NCBI RefSeq assembly: GCF_039534975.1
Contig: NZ_BAAAWH010000001.1
Coordinates: 124,001 to 188,000 of the forward strand
DNA from: Microbacterium terregens
Lineage (GTDB): Bacteria > Actinomycetota > Actinomycetes > Actinomycetales > Microbacteriaceae
Direction: 5' to 3'
DNA length: 64,000 bases
The notes below the pieces were generated by a model, which saw nothing but the letters and a program-made list of their open reading frames with translations, was not told the DNA's origin and did no database searches. Positions 9,223 through 20,883 of this stretch are shown here, one piece after another (the first letter of the stretch is position 1; each line of letters begins with the position of its first letter). Both the position numbers and the translations under genes were made by a program.

Positions 9223-10149
9223 TCAGACGAACCGGACGGCCTGCTGCAGTCGTGTGCGGATGTCGAAGATCTCGTTGCCACCGATCGAACGCGCACCGGG
9301 CACGCCCTGGCGGAGCACGTTCGAGAGCGCACCGCGGGCGACGAGCACGACCGGAGTTCCGCGCACTCGGCCGAGGTCGGTGACCGCCTGGACCAGGTCG
9401 TCGTCGGGCAGCACGATGACGGCGCCGCCGAACCGGACACCGGCCGCCCGCGCGAGGACGCGCATGCGCGCCAGCAGGTCGGCGACCGGAGTGCCGGGTA
9501 CCCCGTCACCGGTGAGCTCGCCTCGCCGAACGCCCACCGGACCGCCGAAGTCCTCGGACAGCACGGCGTACAGTCCCGAAGGACTCAGCACGATGTGATC
9601 GAGCTTGTCATCTCCCGTCCCGCCGCGGACCGGGGCGGCCACGTCGTGCCACACCGTGTACCCCATGCCGAGTTCGGAGACCACGCGCGCGGTGGCCTCC
9701 TCGGCGAGCGCGTCGGCCAGCATGCGACGCAGATCCCGCGGCGCCGACCGCACCAGCGCCGGGTCGTACGGATCGTCGATCGTCACGCCCCGGCCGGCCC
9801 ACTCACGGATCAGGGTGAGGTATCGCTCCCTGCGCCATCCGCCCGGCTGCCCGTGCGAGCGCGCCTTCGGCCTCGTGTCCGCGGGGCGCGCGGGCGCGCG
9901 CCATCCCGCCCATTCCGGAGCGGGGGCGTCGGCGAAGCCGTGCCCGCGGTCGTACGCCGCCCGCGCGGCGGAGGTGCCCACGAGCTCCCACGCCCGCTGC
10001 ACCTGGACGAAGACCGCGGCATCCCCACCGGTGTCCGGGTGGGTCTGGCGAAGCCGCAGCCGGTACGCGCGCCGCAGCGAGTCCTCGTCGGTCGTGGGCT
10101 CGACGCCGAGCACGTCGTAGGCCGACGCGGACAGCGGGCTGTCGAACAC
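9223..10149 (-). CDS. J-domain protein with NERD-like C-terminal domain
   Basis: The first 65 or so residues form a DnaJ domain (YDVLGVEPTTDEDSLRRAYR with the diagnostic HPD at 37-39), which would recruit and stimulate an Hsp70 partner. A charged linker follows. The C-terminal half contains KLDHIVLSPSGLYAV after a helix-rich block, which resembles the start of nuclease-related (NERD) domains that carry a D-H-hydrophobic-xx-G pattern. No zinc-finger or Gly/Phe region typical of DnaJ itself is present, so this is a specialised J protein, not the housekeeping DnaJ. The start is GTG with GAGGGG 7 nt upstream. The NERD assignment is tentative. Confidence 0.75.
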   Translation of the reverse strand: MFDSPLSASAYDVLGVEPTTDEDSLRRAYRLRLRQTHPDTGGDAAVFVQVQRAWELVGTSAARAAYDRGHGFADAPAPEWAGWRAPARPADTRPKARSHGQPGGWRRERYLTLIREWAGRGVTIDDPYDPALVRSAPRDLRRMLADALAEEATARVVSELGMGYTVWHDVAAPVRGGTGDDKLDHIVLSPSGLYAVLSEDFGGPVGVRRGELTGDGVPGTPVADLLARMRVLARAAGVRFGGAVIVLPDDDLVQAVTDLGRVRGTPVVLVARGALSNVLRQGVPGARSIGGNEIFDIRTRLQQAVRFV

Positions 10150-10296
10150 GCGGACCCCTCCCCTGGCCGCGCACGCGGCCGGATACAGGCTAATCGCTGC
10201 ACACCACCACGGGCCGCGATCACCGAGAGATCGCGAGGATCCCCTTTCGCGCGATCACGAGGCGCGAGCCCGGCACCCCGCGTTGCGGCAGGCGCC

Positions 10297-10833
10297 TCAG
10301 CGGCGCTCGTTGCGTCGCGCGTACGCGGCCGCGCTCCGGCTCGACAGGGCGAGCAGGATCAGGATGTCCAGGCTCAGCGATACGAAGGTGCCCTGGATCG
10401 TGACCTCCTGCCCCTGGGCCCACCACGCGGTGAAGGCCGTCGAGATCGACAGCGCCGAGATCAGCATCACCAGGACGCGCGGCCAGTTCAGGCCGCGGTA
10501 GATCAGGTACGCCAGCAGCGCGTCCACCGCGAGCACCGCCGCGCCGAAGCCGACCACGATCCACAGTGTGAGCTGCTGAATCTCCGGCGTCAGCGCTCCG
10601 CCGCCGTCCCAGATGTCCAGCTGGTCGGCGATCCCGTCCCACCCTGCGATGAGGGCGACGAGCACGAGGATGCCGGCGATCACCCGGAACAGCACCAGCA
10701 CGAATCCCGCGATCGTCGCGGTCGGACGCCGCATCCCCGGGTCGTAGCCGGTGGGCTTGAGCAGCTGCTCCGCAGGTTCGAAGGCGGGCCGCTTCTCGGG
10801 GGCAGCGCCGGGAACGGGCTGCGGCGCGGTCAC
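10297..10833 (-). CDS. Small multi-pass membrane protein coupled to LssY_C-type protein
   Basis: The 178-residue protein has a soluble N-terminus of about 35 residues rich in Pro and Glu, then four hydrophobic segments (near residues 38-60, 88-110, 115-130 and 145-165) and a basic C-terminus (ARRNERR). It starts at a GTG that overlaps the upstream stop codon as GTGA, so it is translationally coupled to the LssY_C-type gene. I do not recognise the family. The coupling suggests it is an accessory membrane subunit of that protein. Confidence 0.75.
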   Translation of the reverse strand: MTAPQPVPGAAPEKRPAFEPAEQLLKPTGYDPGMRRPTATIAGFVLVLFRVIAGILVLVALIAGWDGIADQLDIWDGGGALTPEIQQLTLWIVVGFGAAVLAVDALLAYLIYRGLNWPRVLVMLISALSISTAFTAWWAQGQEVTIQGTFVSLSLDILILLALSSRSAAAYARRNERR

Positions 10834-11660
10834 CTGGTCACCTCCGCCAGGGCTCGCACATCGATGATCGGGAGGTCTCCGTCGGTGCGGATCGAATCGC
10901 CTCCGCCGTTTCGCGCGTGGTAGCCCGTCGAGAAGTCCTTGATCACATCCACGCTCACCCTCGGATCGGCCGCGGTCACCGTCGCGACGATGTGGTCGCG
11001 CTCGACGTCGGTGTCGGCGTCGATGCGATGCGTGATCTGAAGCGTGAACAGCGAGAGTCCGACGCTGGTGTCGAAGGTGCCCGCCGCGACCCAGTCGACG
11101 CGACGCCCGCCCGGCAGGAGCCAGCCTTCCGGGCACCGCCAGAACCGGACGTGGTGACGCTGCGCGGGATTGCCGTCCACTTCCTGCTGATACGCGAAGT
11201 CCTGCTGGCGTCCGAACAGGAACAGCGGGCTCACCGGGGCCTGGTGGTAGCTGCGGCGGGCCAGCGTGGAGGTCACGATCCGCCAGGACGAGGCGAGCGT
11301 GACCGGGTCGGCTCTGGTCCACGCCGCTTCGTCCATCGCGCGTTCGATCTCGGCCCGGTCGCCGAGGAAGGCGAGGTTGACCGGGTCGCCGAGCAGCCCG
11401 TCGCTCGTGCGCGCCCGACCGATGAAGTAGTCGGGCACGTAGATCGCGGTGAGGATGCGGTGCAGGCGCGGCAGCACGAGGTAGGCCAGCAGCCCCCAGA
11501 ACGCGATGGCGAAGACGATGCCCCACCAGCCGACCTTGAATGACTCGGTGAAGCTCAGGAAGGCCAGCCACACCGCTGCGACGCCGGCGAAGACGAAGAA
11601 GAACCAGTCCACGGCGATGCCGAGGGAGTACCGGCCGGGCCGGGGCTTCTTCACCTTCAC
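10830..11660 (-). CDS. LssY_C-like domain membrane protein
   Basis: The N-terminus has two transmembrane segments (residues 15-40 and 47-67). A roughly 200-residue soluble domain follows, starting with PVNLAFLGDRAEIERAMDEAAW and containing RQQDFAYQQEVDGNPAQRHHVRFW, a pattern I associate with the LssY C-terminal domain. That domain often accompanies PAP2 phosphatases, but no phosphatase motif is present here. The GTG start at 11660 is chosen for the GGGGA site 6 nt upstream. The gene is the first of a two-gene unit with a small membrane protein. Function is unknown; a role in envelope lipid handling would be inference. Confidence 0.7.
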   Translation of the reverse strand: MKVKKPRPGRYSLGIAVDWFFFVFAGVAAVWLAFLSFTESFKVGWWGIVFAIAFWGLLAYLVLPRLHRILTAIYVPDYFIGRARTSDGLLGDPVNLAFLGDRAEIERAMDEAAWTRADPVTLASSWRIVTSTLARRSYHQAPVSPLFLFGRQQDFAYQQEVDGNPAQRHHVRFWRCPEGWLLPGGRRVDWVAAGTFDTSVGLSLFTLQITHRIDADTDVERDHIVATVTAADPRVSVDVIKDFSTGYHARNGGGDSIRTDGDLPIIDVRALAEVTR

Positions 11661-11670
11661 GCTCGTCCCC

Positions 11671-12753
11671 CTAGCTCCAGAGTGCGATCCGCGGCCGATA
11701 GGCGAGGGCGGATGCCGCGGCATCCGGAGCCAGCTCTTCGATCGTCCCCGGCTGCCAGCGCGGTGCGCGGTCCTTGTCGACCAGCTGCGCGCGGATGCCC
11801 TCCACAAGATCGGGCTGCGAGGTCGCGAACCACATGACCAGCCCGTACTCCTGGGCGAGGGCGGCGCGCAGGTCCGGCAGGTCGCGGGCGCGACGCACCG
11901 CGTCGAGGGTCACCGCGAGACCGGTGGGCGACAACTCGCCCAGAAGCGCCGCGGTGTCGGATGCCGCGGCTTCGGGTCTCGCCCGCAGCGCGTCGACGAT
12001 GTCCGCGACCGTCGCCGCCGAGAAGGCGTCGTCGATCCAGTCGCGGCTGCGCTCGAGGGCGGACACCGCGGGCGTCCCATCGCCCATGTCGGCCGTCAGG
12101 AACCGGGCGACGCGTTCCTGCGCCGTTCCCGCCCCGCTCCGCAGCGCATCGCGCAGAGCGGGGAGGTCGGCCGAGGGCACGAAGTGGTCGGCGAGGCCGA
12201 CGGCGATGGCGTCCGCGGCATCCATCGTCGTCCCGGTCAGCGCGAGGAACTCGCCGAGGCGTCCGGGGGCGTGGGCGAGCAGCCACGTGCCGCCGACGTC
12301 GGGCGTGAAGCCGATCCTGGTCTCCGGCATCGCGAGCCTCGACCGCTCGGTGACGATGCGGAGCGCGGCATGGCCGGCCAAGCCGATGCCGCCGCCCATC
12401 GTGACGCCGTCCGCGAAGACGACGATCGGCTTCGGGTACTCGGCGATCCGCGCGTTCAGAGCGTATTCGGCCCGGAAGAACCGGCCGGCCCCGTCGGGAT
12501 CGCCGGAGCGGATCTGCTCGTAGAGTGCGCGGACGTCACCGCCGGCGCACAGACCGCGGTCGCCGGCCCCGTCCAGCAGCACGGTGTCGATGTCGGGGTC
12601 GTGCTCCCAGTCGTCCAGGGCGGCGGCGAGGTCACCGATCATGCCCAGGTTCAGCGCGTTCATGGCGCGCGGACGGTTCAGGGTGAGATGGCCGAGGCCG
12701 CCGGACGCTCGCACGAGCACGGGCGCCTCGGTCGGCAGGGCAGGGTCGGTCAC
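11671..12753 (-). CDS. 3-hydroxyisobutyryl-CoA hydrolase (enoyl-CoA hydratase family)
   Basis: The 360-residue crotonase-fold protein would hydrolyse 3-hydroxyisobutyryl-CoA in valine degradation. Family hallmarks are LTLNRPRAMNALNLGM near residue 25, the CoA-binding oxyanion segments GLCAGGDVRALYE and GVTMGGGIGLAGH, and the diagnostic MPETRIGFTPDVGGTWLL block with the catalytic Glu and Asp. The roughly 110-residue C-terminal extension with two helical repeats separates this group from plain enoyl-CoA hydratases. The GTG start has no strong ribosome-binding site. A copy of the 16-bp palindrome GGATGCCGCGGCATCC encodes DAAAS near the C-terminus. Confidence 0.85.
   Translation of the reverse strand: MTDPALPTEAPVLVRASGGLGHLTLNRPRAMNALNLGMIGDLAAALDDWEHDPDIDTVLLDGAGDRGLCAGGDVRALYEQIRSGDPDGAGRFFRAEYALNARIAEYPKPIVVFADGVTMGGGIGLAGHAALRIVTERSRLAMPETRIGFTPDVGGTWLLAHAPGRLGEFLALTGTTMDAADAIAVGLADHFVPSADLPALRDALRSGAGTAQERVARFLTADMGDGTPAVSALERSRDWIDDAFSAATVADIVDALRARPEAAASDTAALLGELSPTGLAVTLDAVRRARDLPDLRAALAQEYGLVMWFATSQPDLVEGIRAQLVDKDRAPRWQPGTIEELAPDAAASALAYRPRIALWS
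11710..11725. repeat. 16-bp palindrome GGATGCCGCGGCATCC, copy 1
   Basis: A perfect palindrome inside the 3-hydroxyisobutyryl-CoA hydrolase gene, read there as Asp-Ala-Ala-Ala-Ser. Identical copies lie at 18670, 19096 and 27196. Confidence 0.9.
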
Positions 12754-12888
12754 GATCGCAACGTTACCGCCCGGGGGCGCGAGGCCTCGCCGTGGGATCC
12801 GGGGATCGCGGTACCGGAGCCCGGTTCGTGCGAGGACCCACGGTTTCCGACAGGATAGAGGACGACTGACCGACGACGAGAGGTTCGC

Positions 12889-14508
12889 ATGCCCGAAGGA
12901 CAGGTGCTGGAGTTCTCCGGGATCACCAAGCGTTTCGGTGCTGTGACCGCGGTCGCCGACCTCTCCGCCCGCGTCGAGCCCGGGGTGGTCACCGGATTCC
13001 TGGGGCCCAACGGCGCCGGCAAGACCACGACCCTGCGGATCCTGCTCGGCCTGGTCCGGCCCACGGGCGGCACGGCGATGATCGGCGGCGTTCCGTATGC
13101 CGCGCTGCGCGAGCCGTTGCAGAGCGTCGGCGCGGTGCTCGAGGCATCCAGCTTCCACCCCGGCCGAACGGCCGCGAACCATCTGAAGGTCTACGCGCAA
13201 GCGGCCGGGCTGTCCACGGCGCGGGTCGACGAGGCGCTCGGCGTCGTCGGACTCGGCGACGTCGGCGGCCGCAAGGTCGGCGGATTCTCCCTGGGCATGC
13301 GGCAGCGGCTCGGGCTCGCTTATGCCCTGCTCGGCGATCCCGGCGTACTCGTGCTCGACGAGCCGGCCAACGGCCTGGATCCCGAGGGGATCAAGTGGAT
13401 GCGCGGCTTCTTGCGCAGCCTCGCCCAGGAGGGTCGTACGGTCCTGGTCTCATCGCACCTGCTCGCGGAGGTGCAGCAGACCGTTGATTCGGTGCTGATC
13501 ATCGCCCAGGGCCGCCTCGTCTATCAGGGCGCGCTCGAGGACCTGGCCGACCCCAGCGAATTCGCCACCGTCGTGGACGCACCCGACCGCGCGGCACTGG
13601 TCGCCGCTGTCGAGGCCGAAGGCGCCTCGTTCGAGCTTCTCCGCTCCGGGCTCACCGTCCGCGGACTGGACCCCGTCGCGGTCGGTGAGATCGCGGCATC
13701 CGCCGGCGTCGCGCTGTCCTCGTTGCAGCGCCGCGGACCCGCCCTCGAGGAGGTCTTCCTCGACCTGGTCAGCGGAGCCCGCGTGCACCCGACCGCAGCG
13801 TCCAGCGGGACGTTCGGCGCGGTCGCGGCGTTGACGCCCATCGCGGGAGCGGATGCCGACACCGAGGCAGCCGCTCACCCCGTCCGGGCAACGGAAGAGG
13901 TCGCTCCGGCGGGGATGGGGGTCGCTCCGGCGGGGGTCGCAACGGCGATCGAGCGTGCCCCCGACGCCCCTGACGACGATGCGGATGACGCGGATGACGC
14001 TCCGGCACCACCGGCGCCCGCCACCTACGCCGTCGCCAGCACGGGCGTCATCGACATCGTCCCCTTCGACGCCGGCGACCCCGAGACCGACGCCTACGCC
14101 GACGGCCTCGCGCTCGATGCCGACCCGGACGTCGAAGCGCTCGGCGCCATCGATGCGGAGCTGTCCAGTGGCGAGGACCGGCGGCCCGACACCGTCGCCG
14201 CCGGGTTCGACACCGACGTGGCGGTCGCCTCCGGGGTGTTCAGTTCCGAGGCACCCGACATCGAACGTCCGCTGAGCGAGCCGGAACTGGCCGACGAGTC
14301 CGGCGTCATCGAACGCCCGTGGGAGAACTACGTCAAGACCGAGGCGGATGTCGAGGCCGACGCCTTCTTCTCCAGCTTCGCTGCCGAGCAGAAGGCCGAG
14401 CGCGCCGCCTCTCGGGCACCGAGCACGGCGGCCGCCGAGGACACGCCGGACGCGGCATCAACCGATGCCGTCGAAGACCACACCGACGAGGGGGGTGAGC
14501 GGCGATGA
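12889..14508 (+). CDS. ABC transporter ATP-binding protein with long acidic C-terminal tail
   Basis: Residues 1-300 form an ABC ATPase of the ABC-2 exporter type: Walker A GPNGAGKTTT, Q-loop region, signature FSLGMRQRLG, Walker B VLVLDEPANGLDPEG and H-loop SSHLLAE. The remaining 240 or so residues are unusual for the family. They form a low-complexity, Ala/Asp/Glu/Pro-rich segment with almost no hydrophobic core that ends in a more helical ADVEADAFFSSFAAEQKAE block. The family is normally about 300 residues, so the tail nearly doubles its length. The permease gene overlaps the stop as ATGA. The pair probably moves an unknown substrate; the tail may tether or regulate (inference). Confidence 0.9.
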   Translation: MPEGQVLEFSGITKRFGAVTAVADLSARVEPGVVTGFLGPNGAGKTTTLRILLGLVRPTGGTAMIGGVPYAALREPLQSVGAVLEASSFHPGRTAANHLKVYAQAAGLSTARVDEALGVVGLGDVGGRKVGGFSLGMRQRLGLAYALLGDPGVLVLDEPANGLDPEGIKWMRGFLRSLAQEGRTVLVSSHLLAEVQQTVDSVLIIAQGRLVYQGALEDLADPSEFATVVDAPDRAALVAAVEAEGASFELLRSGLTVRGLDPVAVGEIAASAGVALSSLQRRGPALEEVFLDLVSGARVHPTAASSGTFGAVAALTPIAGADADTEAAAHPVRATEEVAPAGMGVAPAGVATAIERAPDAPDDDADDADDAPAPPAPATYAVASTGVIDIVPFDAGDPETDAYADGLALDADPDVEALGAIDAELSSGEDRRPDTVAAGFDTDVAVASGVFSSEAPDIERPLSEPELADESGVIERPWENYVKTEADVEADAFFSSFAAEQKAERAASRAPSTAAAEDTPDAASTDAVEDHTDEGGERR

Positions 14509-15329
14509 GCCTGGCGAACGCGACACGCTCCGAGGCCACCAAGCAGTTCACCACGTCGATCTGGTGGATCCTCGCGATCGTCCTGGTCGCCTACGTCGGC
14601 TTCACCGCGACCGTGCTGGGATTCGTGTTCTCGGCGGCGGCGACCGGTTCGCTCCCCGGCGAGGGCCCGTCTCTGCCGGCCGAGGGGCTGTCGGCGACGC
14701 TGTACAGCGCGGCGACCGCGATCGGCTACGTCTTCCCGCTCCTCATCGGAACGCTGATGGTCACGACCGAGTTCCGCCACAAGACGCTCACCCCGACGTT
14801 CCTCGCCACACCCAAGCGCGGACTCGTGCTGTGGGCGAAGATCCTGGTCGGTGTCGTCCTGGGCCTGGTCCTGGGTGTGATCGGCGTCGCGTCCTCGGTG
14901 ATCCCCTCGGCCGCGTTCCTGGCGGCGTACGGCCTGGAGACCGATTTCTCCTCGGGCGACACGTGGGCGCTGTTCGGCCGCATGATCCTGGCGTTCATGC
15001 TGTGGGTGCTCGTCGGCATCGGCGTCGGCGCCCTGGTCCGCAATCAGGTGGGCGCTATCGTCGGCGTGCTGGTGTTCACGCAGTTCCTCGAGCCCGTCGG
15101 GCGGGCCGCGGCCGGCTTCGTCGACGGTCTGAGCGACATCACGCGCTTCCTACCCGGAGCGGCCAGTGACGCGCTCGTCGGAGCGAGCCTGTTCACAACA
15201 GCGGGGGCGCCGGGGATGCCCGCACAGGAGTCGCTGGCGTGGTGGATCGGCGGCCTTGTCCTGCTCGCCTACGCGGTCGTCCTGCTGGCACTCGGGCATC
15301 TGTTCAGCTGGCGGCGCGACGTCACCTGA
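14505..15329 (+). CDS. ABC-2 type transporter permease
   Basis: The 274-residue integral membrane protein has about six transmembrane segments, near residues 20-45, 65-85, 105-130, 155-180, 185-205 and 245-265. This is the usual arrangement for ABC-2 permeases that pair with a separate ATPase. The conserved MVTTEFRHKTLTPTFLATPKR loop after the second helix is typical of the group (coupling helix region). The start overlaps the ATPase stop by 4 nt, so both subunits are co-translated. The substrate cannot be told from sequence. Confidence 0.88.
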   Translation: MSLANATRSEATKQFTTSIWWILAIVLVAYVGFTATVLGFVFSAAATGSLPGEGPSLPAEGLSATLYSAATAIGYVFPLLIGTLMVTTEFRHKTLTPTFLATPKRGLVLWAKILVGVVLGLVLGVIGVASSVIPSAAFLAAYGLETDFSSGDTWALFGRMILAFMLWVLVGIGVGALVRNQVGAIVGVLVFTQFLEPVGRAAAGFVDGLSDITRFLPGAASDALVGASLFTTAGAPGMPAQESLAWWIGGLVLLAYAVVLLALGHLFSWRRDVT

Positions 15330-15358
15330 GGCGGGGCGCGCGAGGACGTCGCCGCCGG

Positions 15359-15820
15359 TCAGACCGCGGCGGCGGGCTTCGGCTTGGCGGCCCGCGGCTT
15401 CTTGGCAGGTGCAGGCAGAACCGGAATGGCGCCGGTCGCCAGGTCCACGACATCCACCGCTTCGGTGTCGACGTCGAGTCGCAACGCCTGGACGAGCTGA
15501 AGTCCGTTCCGGGTCGTCAGGATGATGCGGGAGTAGTCGGGGTGGCCATTCAGGTCGATCACGACACTCGGACGCCGCCTGCGGATGATCGCGAAGTCGT
15601 CACCACCGGCGGACTTCCACGTGCCCATCGCCAGAACGCCACGAACGTGGGTACCGGGACTGGGGACTCCTCGAAGCCACGTCCACGCGTCATCGGTGAG
15701 CTGGACTTTGGAGATGGTGGACCGTTCGATCGCCACATTCCCCTTGCGGAATGCCAGCGCCCGCTCGACGCCCGACAGCACGATCTCCAGCTGGGTGGAG
15801 TCGAGCAGGAGGGTGACCAT
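15359..15820 (-). CDS. Uncharacterised PH-like protein
   Basis: The 153-residue soluble protein is predominantly beta-strand like (alternating hydrophobics in LLLDSTQLEIVLSGVERALAF and SVVIDLNG, then YSRIILTT) and ends in an Ala/Lys/Pro-rich tail (KKPRAAKPKP). The strand pattern and single final helix recall bacterial PH-like domains, but I cannot confirm this. No signal peptide is visible. It is transcribed divergently from fbiC across a 103-nt gap, so the two may share a promoter region. Confidence 0.7.
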   Translation of the reverse strand: MVTLLLDSTQLEIVLSGVERALAFRKGNVAIERSTISKVQLTDDAWTWLRGVPSPGTHVRGVLAMGTWKSAGGDDFAIIRRRRPSVVIDLNGHPDYSRIILTTRNGLQLVQALRLDVDTEAVDVVDLATGAIPVLPAPAKKPRAAKPKPAAAV

Positions 15821-15923
15821 GCCACTAGTCTGCCAGCGCGCCCGCGCGCGGGTCAGGCGTTTTGCTTACAGACGGACAACGATCGCGCCGCCCCGTCCGC
15901 CCCGGCGGTGCGAGACTGGGACG

Positions 15924-18346
<2,423 letters not shown>

Positions 18347-18350
<4 letters not shown>

Positions 18351-19873
18351 CACGCGTCGAGGTGGCGATCGTCGGCGCCGGCTTCGGCGGACTGGGAATG
18401 GCGATCGCGCTGCGCAGAGCCGGCCGAGCGGACTTCGTCGTCCTCGAGCGGGCCGCCTCGGTCGGCGGCACGTGGCGTGACAACACGTATCCCGGCGTCG
18501 CGTGCGATGTGCCCTCGCACCTGTACGGCTTCCAGGACCACCCGAACCCGAATTGGTCGGGAGTCTTCGCGCGCGGCGAAGAGATCCGCGGCTACCTCGA
18601 AACCGTCGCCGAGCGCGAGAACCTCGGCGATCGGCTGCGGTTGCGCTCCCCCGTCCTGTCGGCGGAATGGGATGCCGCGGCATCCGTCTGGCTCATCGAG
18701 ACCGGCGGCGACTCCGCCGGCACGATCGAGGCGGAGGTGCTCGTGCTCGCCTGCGGGCGCCTGACCGAGCCGTCCATCCCCGACATCGCCGGTCTCGAGA
18801 CCTTCCCCGGCTCCCTGTTCCACTCATCGCGGTGGAACCACGCCGCCGATCTGGACGGCGCGCGCGTTGCCCTCGTCGGCACCGGAGCGAGCGCGATCCA
18901 GGTGCTGCCCGAACTCGCGCGCGTCGCCGCGCACGTCGCCCTGTTCCAGCGCACGCCGGCATGGATCGTGCCGCGCGGCGCCGCCGACTACAGCGACGAG
19001 GACCGCCGCCGGTTCGCGGAGCACCCCGACGCGCTCGCCCGCCTGCGCGCAGACCTGTACGCCGAGGGCGAGGCGCGATTCGCCTCACGCTCGGGGGATG
19101 CCGCGGCATCCGCCGCTGCGCGCGCGAGTGCCCTCGCGCATCTGCACGGTCAGGTCGCCGACCCCGCGCTGCGCGCGGCCCTCACCCCCGACTACACCTT
19201 CGGGTGCAAGCGGGTGCTGCTCTCGGACGACTTCTATCCGGCGGTCTCGGGCGATCGCGTGACACTGGAGCCCTCCGCTCTGGCGTCGGTGGACGGGCGG
19301 TCGCTCACCTCCGCGGACGGCACGGTTCACGAGGCCGACGTGCTGGTGCTCGCCACCGGCTTCGCCTCCACCCGGCAGCCGTACGCCGATCTCGTTCGCG
19401 GCGAGGACGGGGTGGCGCTCGCGGAGCACTGGTCGGCGGGTATGACCTCGTTCGGCTCGACCGTGGTCAGCGGCTTTCCGAACATGTTCGTCCTCAACGG
19501 CCCGAACGCTTCGCTCGGCCACAACTCGTCGGTCCTGATGATCGAGGAGCAGGCCGCCTACGCCGTGCGCGCCCTGACCGCGCGCGATGCGATCGCCGAG
19601 GGCGTGCTCCGGGTCGCACCGGCCGCGGAGCGGGCGTACACCGACGAGATCGCCGCCGCTGCCCGCACGACGCCGTGGATTGCGGGCGGATGCCGCAATT
19701 GGTACGTCGATGACCGCTCGGGACGGCTGACCCTGCTGTGGCCCGGGACGGTGGACGCGTTCCACGACCGGCTCGCCCGCGCCGACGGCTCGGAGTTCCT
19801 TGCCGCCGCGCAGCCCACCCGCACCGACACGAATGGCACGCCCGTGCAGGGTGTGCCGAGAGGAGCATCATGA
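18347..19873 (+). CDS. Baeyer-Villiger monooxygenase-type flavoprotein
   Basis: The 508-residue FAD/NADPH enzyme has an N-terminal Rossmann GAGFGG (10-15), the GGTWRDNTYPGVACDVPS block, the Baeyer-Villiger fingerprint FPGSLFHSSRW (153-163), a second dinucleotide motif GTGASA (178-183) and ATGFASTRQPY. Such enzymes insert oxygen next to ketones to give esters or lactones; the substrate here is unknown. The gene overlaps fbiC upstream (ATGA) and fgd downstream (ATGA), which places it inside a translationally coupled F420 operon. GGAG precedes the ATG. Two copies of the 16-bp palindrome (18670 and 19096) lie in the coding sequence. Confidence 0.88.
18670..18685. repeat. 16-bp palindrome GGATGCCGCGGCATCC, copy 2
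   Basis: A perfect palindrome in the Baeyer-Villiger-type gene, encoding DAAAS at residues 109-113. Confidence 0.9.
19096..19111. repeat. 16-bp palindrome GGATGCCGCGGCATCC, copy 3
   Basis: A second perfect copy in the same gene, 426 nt after copy 2, again read in the frame that gives DAAAS. Confidence 0.9.
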
Positions 19874-20883
19874 CCTTCCCCCTCCGCTTCGGGTACAAGG
19901 CCTCGGCCGAGCAGTTCGGACCGAACGAGCTGCTGGACTTCGCGGTGCTCGCCGAGGAGATGGGCTTCGACTCGGTGTTCGTCTCGGATCATCTGCAGCC
20001 CTGGCTGCACGAGGGCGGCCACGCCCCGGCATCCATCCCCTGGCTGGGCGCGCTCGGCGCGCGCACCTCACGGATCGCGTTCGGCACCTCCGTTCTGACG
20101 CCGACCTTCCGGTACAACCCGACGGTGGTCGCGCAGGACTTCGCAACCCTCGGGGTGATGTACCCGGGTCGCGTGATCCTGGGCGTGGGCACCGGCGAGG
20201 CACTGAACGAGGCCAATCTCGGCTTCCCGTGGCCGGACCCGCCGGAGCGCTTCCAGCGGCTCAAAGAGGCGATCACCCTCATCCGCCGGCTCTGGTCCGA
20301 GGAGCGCGTCACCTTCGAGGGCACCTATTACACGACCCGGAACATCACGATCTACGACAAGCTCGACGAGCCCGTTCCCATCTACATCGGCGCCGCAGGA
20401 CCCGCGGCGACGCGACTGGCCGGGCGCATCGCCGACGGCTTCATCACGACGTCCGGCAAGGCGCCGAGCCTCTACTCGGACACCCTGATGCCCGCGCTGC
20501 GGGAAGGGCTGGAGAAGGCCGGACGCGCCGCGGACGCGATCGACACGCTCATGGAAGTGAAGGTCTCGTACCACCCCGATCCGGCTGTCGCCCTGGAGAA
20601 GACGCGCTTCTGGGCGCCCCTCGCGCTGAGCCCGGAGGAGAAGATGGGCGTCGACGATCCGCTCGAGATGCAGCGTCTCGGCGAGCAGTTGCCCATCGAG
20701 CGGGCGGCATCGCGTTTCATCGTGTCCAGCGACCCCGATGAGCACGTCGAGAGCATCGCCCGCTACGTCGACCTGGGCTTCCGCCACCTCGTCTTCCACG
20801 ACCCGGGGCATGACCAGGAGGAGTTCCTACGGACGTACGGCGCCGAGATCCTGCCACGGCTGCGCGCACGGTTCGGAGTGTGA
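19870..20883 (+). CDS. fgd: F420-dependent glucose-6-phosphate dehydrogenase
   Basis: The 337-residue luciferase-like (LLM) TIM-barrel enzyme oxidises glucose-6-phosphate and reduces F420 to F420H2. It matches the mycobacterial Fgd pattern closely: GYKASAEQF at the N-terminus, SDHLQPW with the catalytic His41 and Trp45, SVLTPTFRYNP, GVGTGEALNE with Glu110, and FITTSGK before the substrate loop. FWAPLALSPEEK, ASRFIVSSDPDEHVE and HLVFHDPGHDQ are also family blocks. The AGGAGCATC site precedes the ATG, which overlaps the previous stop. It supplies the reduced deazaflavin for other F420 enzymes and links the operon to the pentose phosphate pathway. Confidence 0.93.
   Translation: MTFPLRFGYKASAEQFGPNELLDFAVLAEEMGFDSVFVSDHLQPWLHEGGHAPASIPWLGALGARTSRIAFGTSVLTPTFRYNPTVVAQDFATLGVMYPGRVILGVGTGEALNEANLGFPWPDPPERFQRLKEAITLIRRLWSEERVTFEGTYYTTRNITIYDKLDEPVPIYIGAAGPAATRLAGRIADGFITTSGKAPSLYSDTLMPALREGLEKAGRAADAIDTLMEVKVSYHPDPAVALEKTRFWAPLALSPEEKMGVDDPLEMQRLGEQLPIERAASRFIVSSDPDEHVESIARYVDLGFRHLVFHDPGHDQEEFLRTYGAEILPRLRARFGV

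Noticed and set aside
15585..15923. Upstream extension of fbiC
   Set aside because: The frame overlaps the divergent 15359-15820 gene, and CofG homology starts after 15924.
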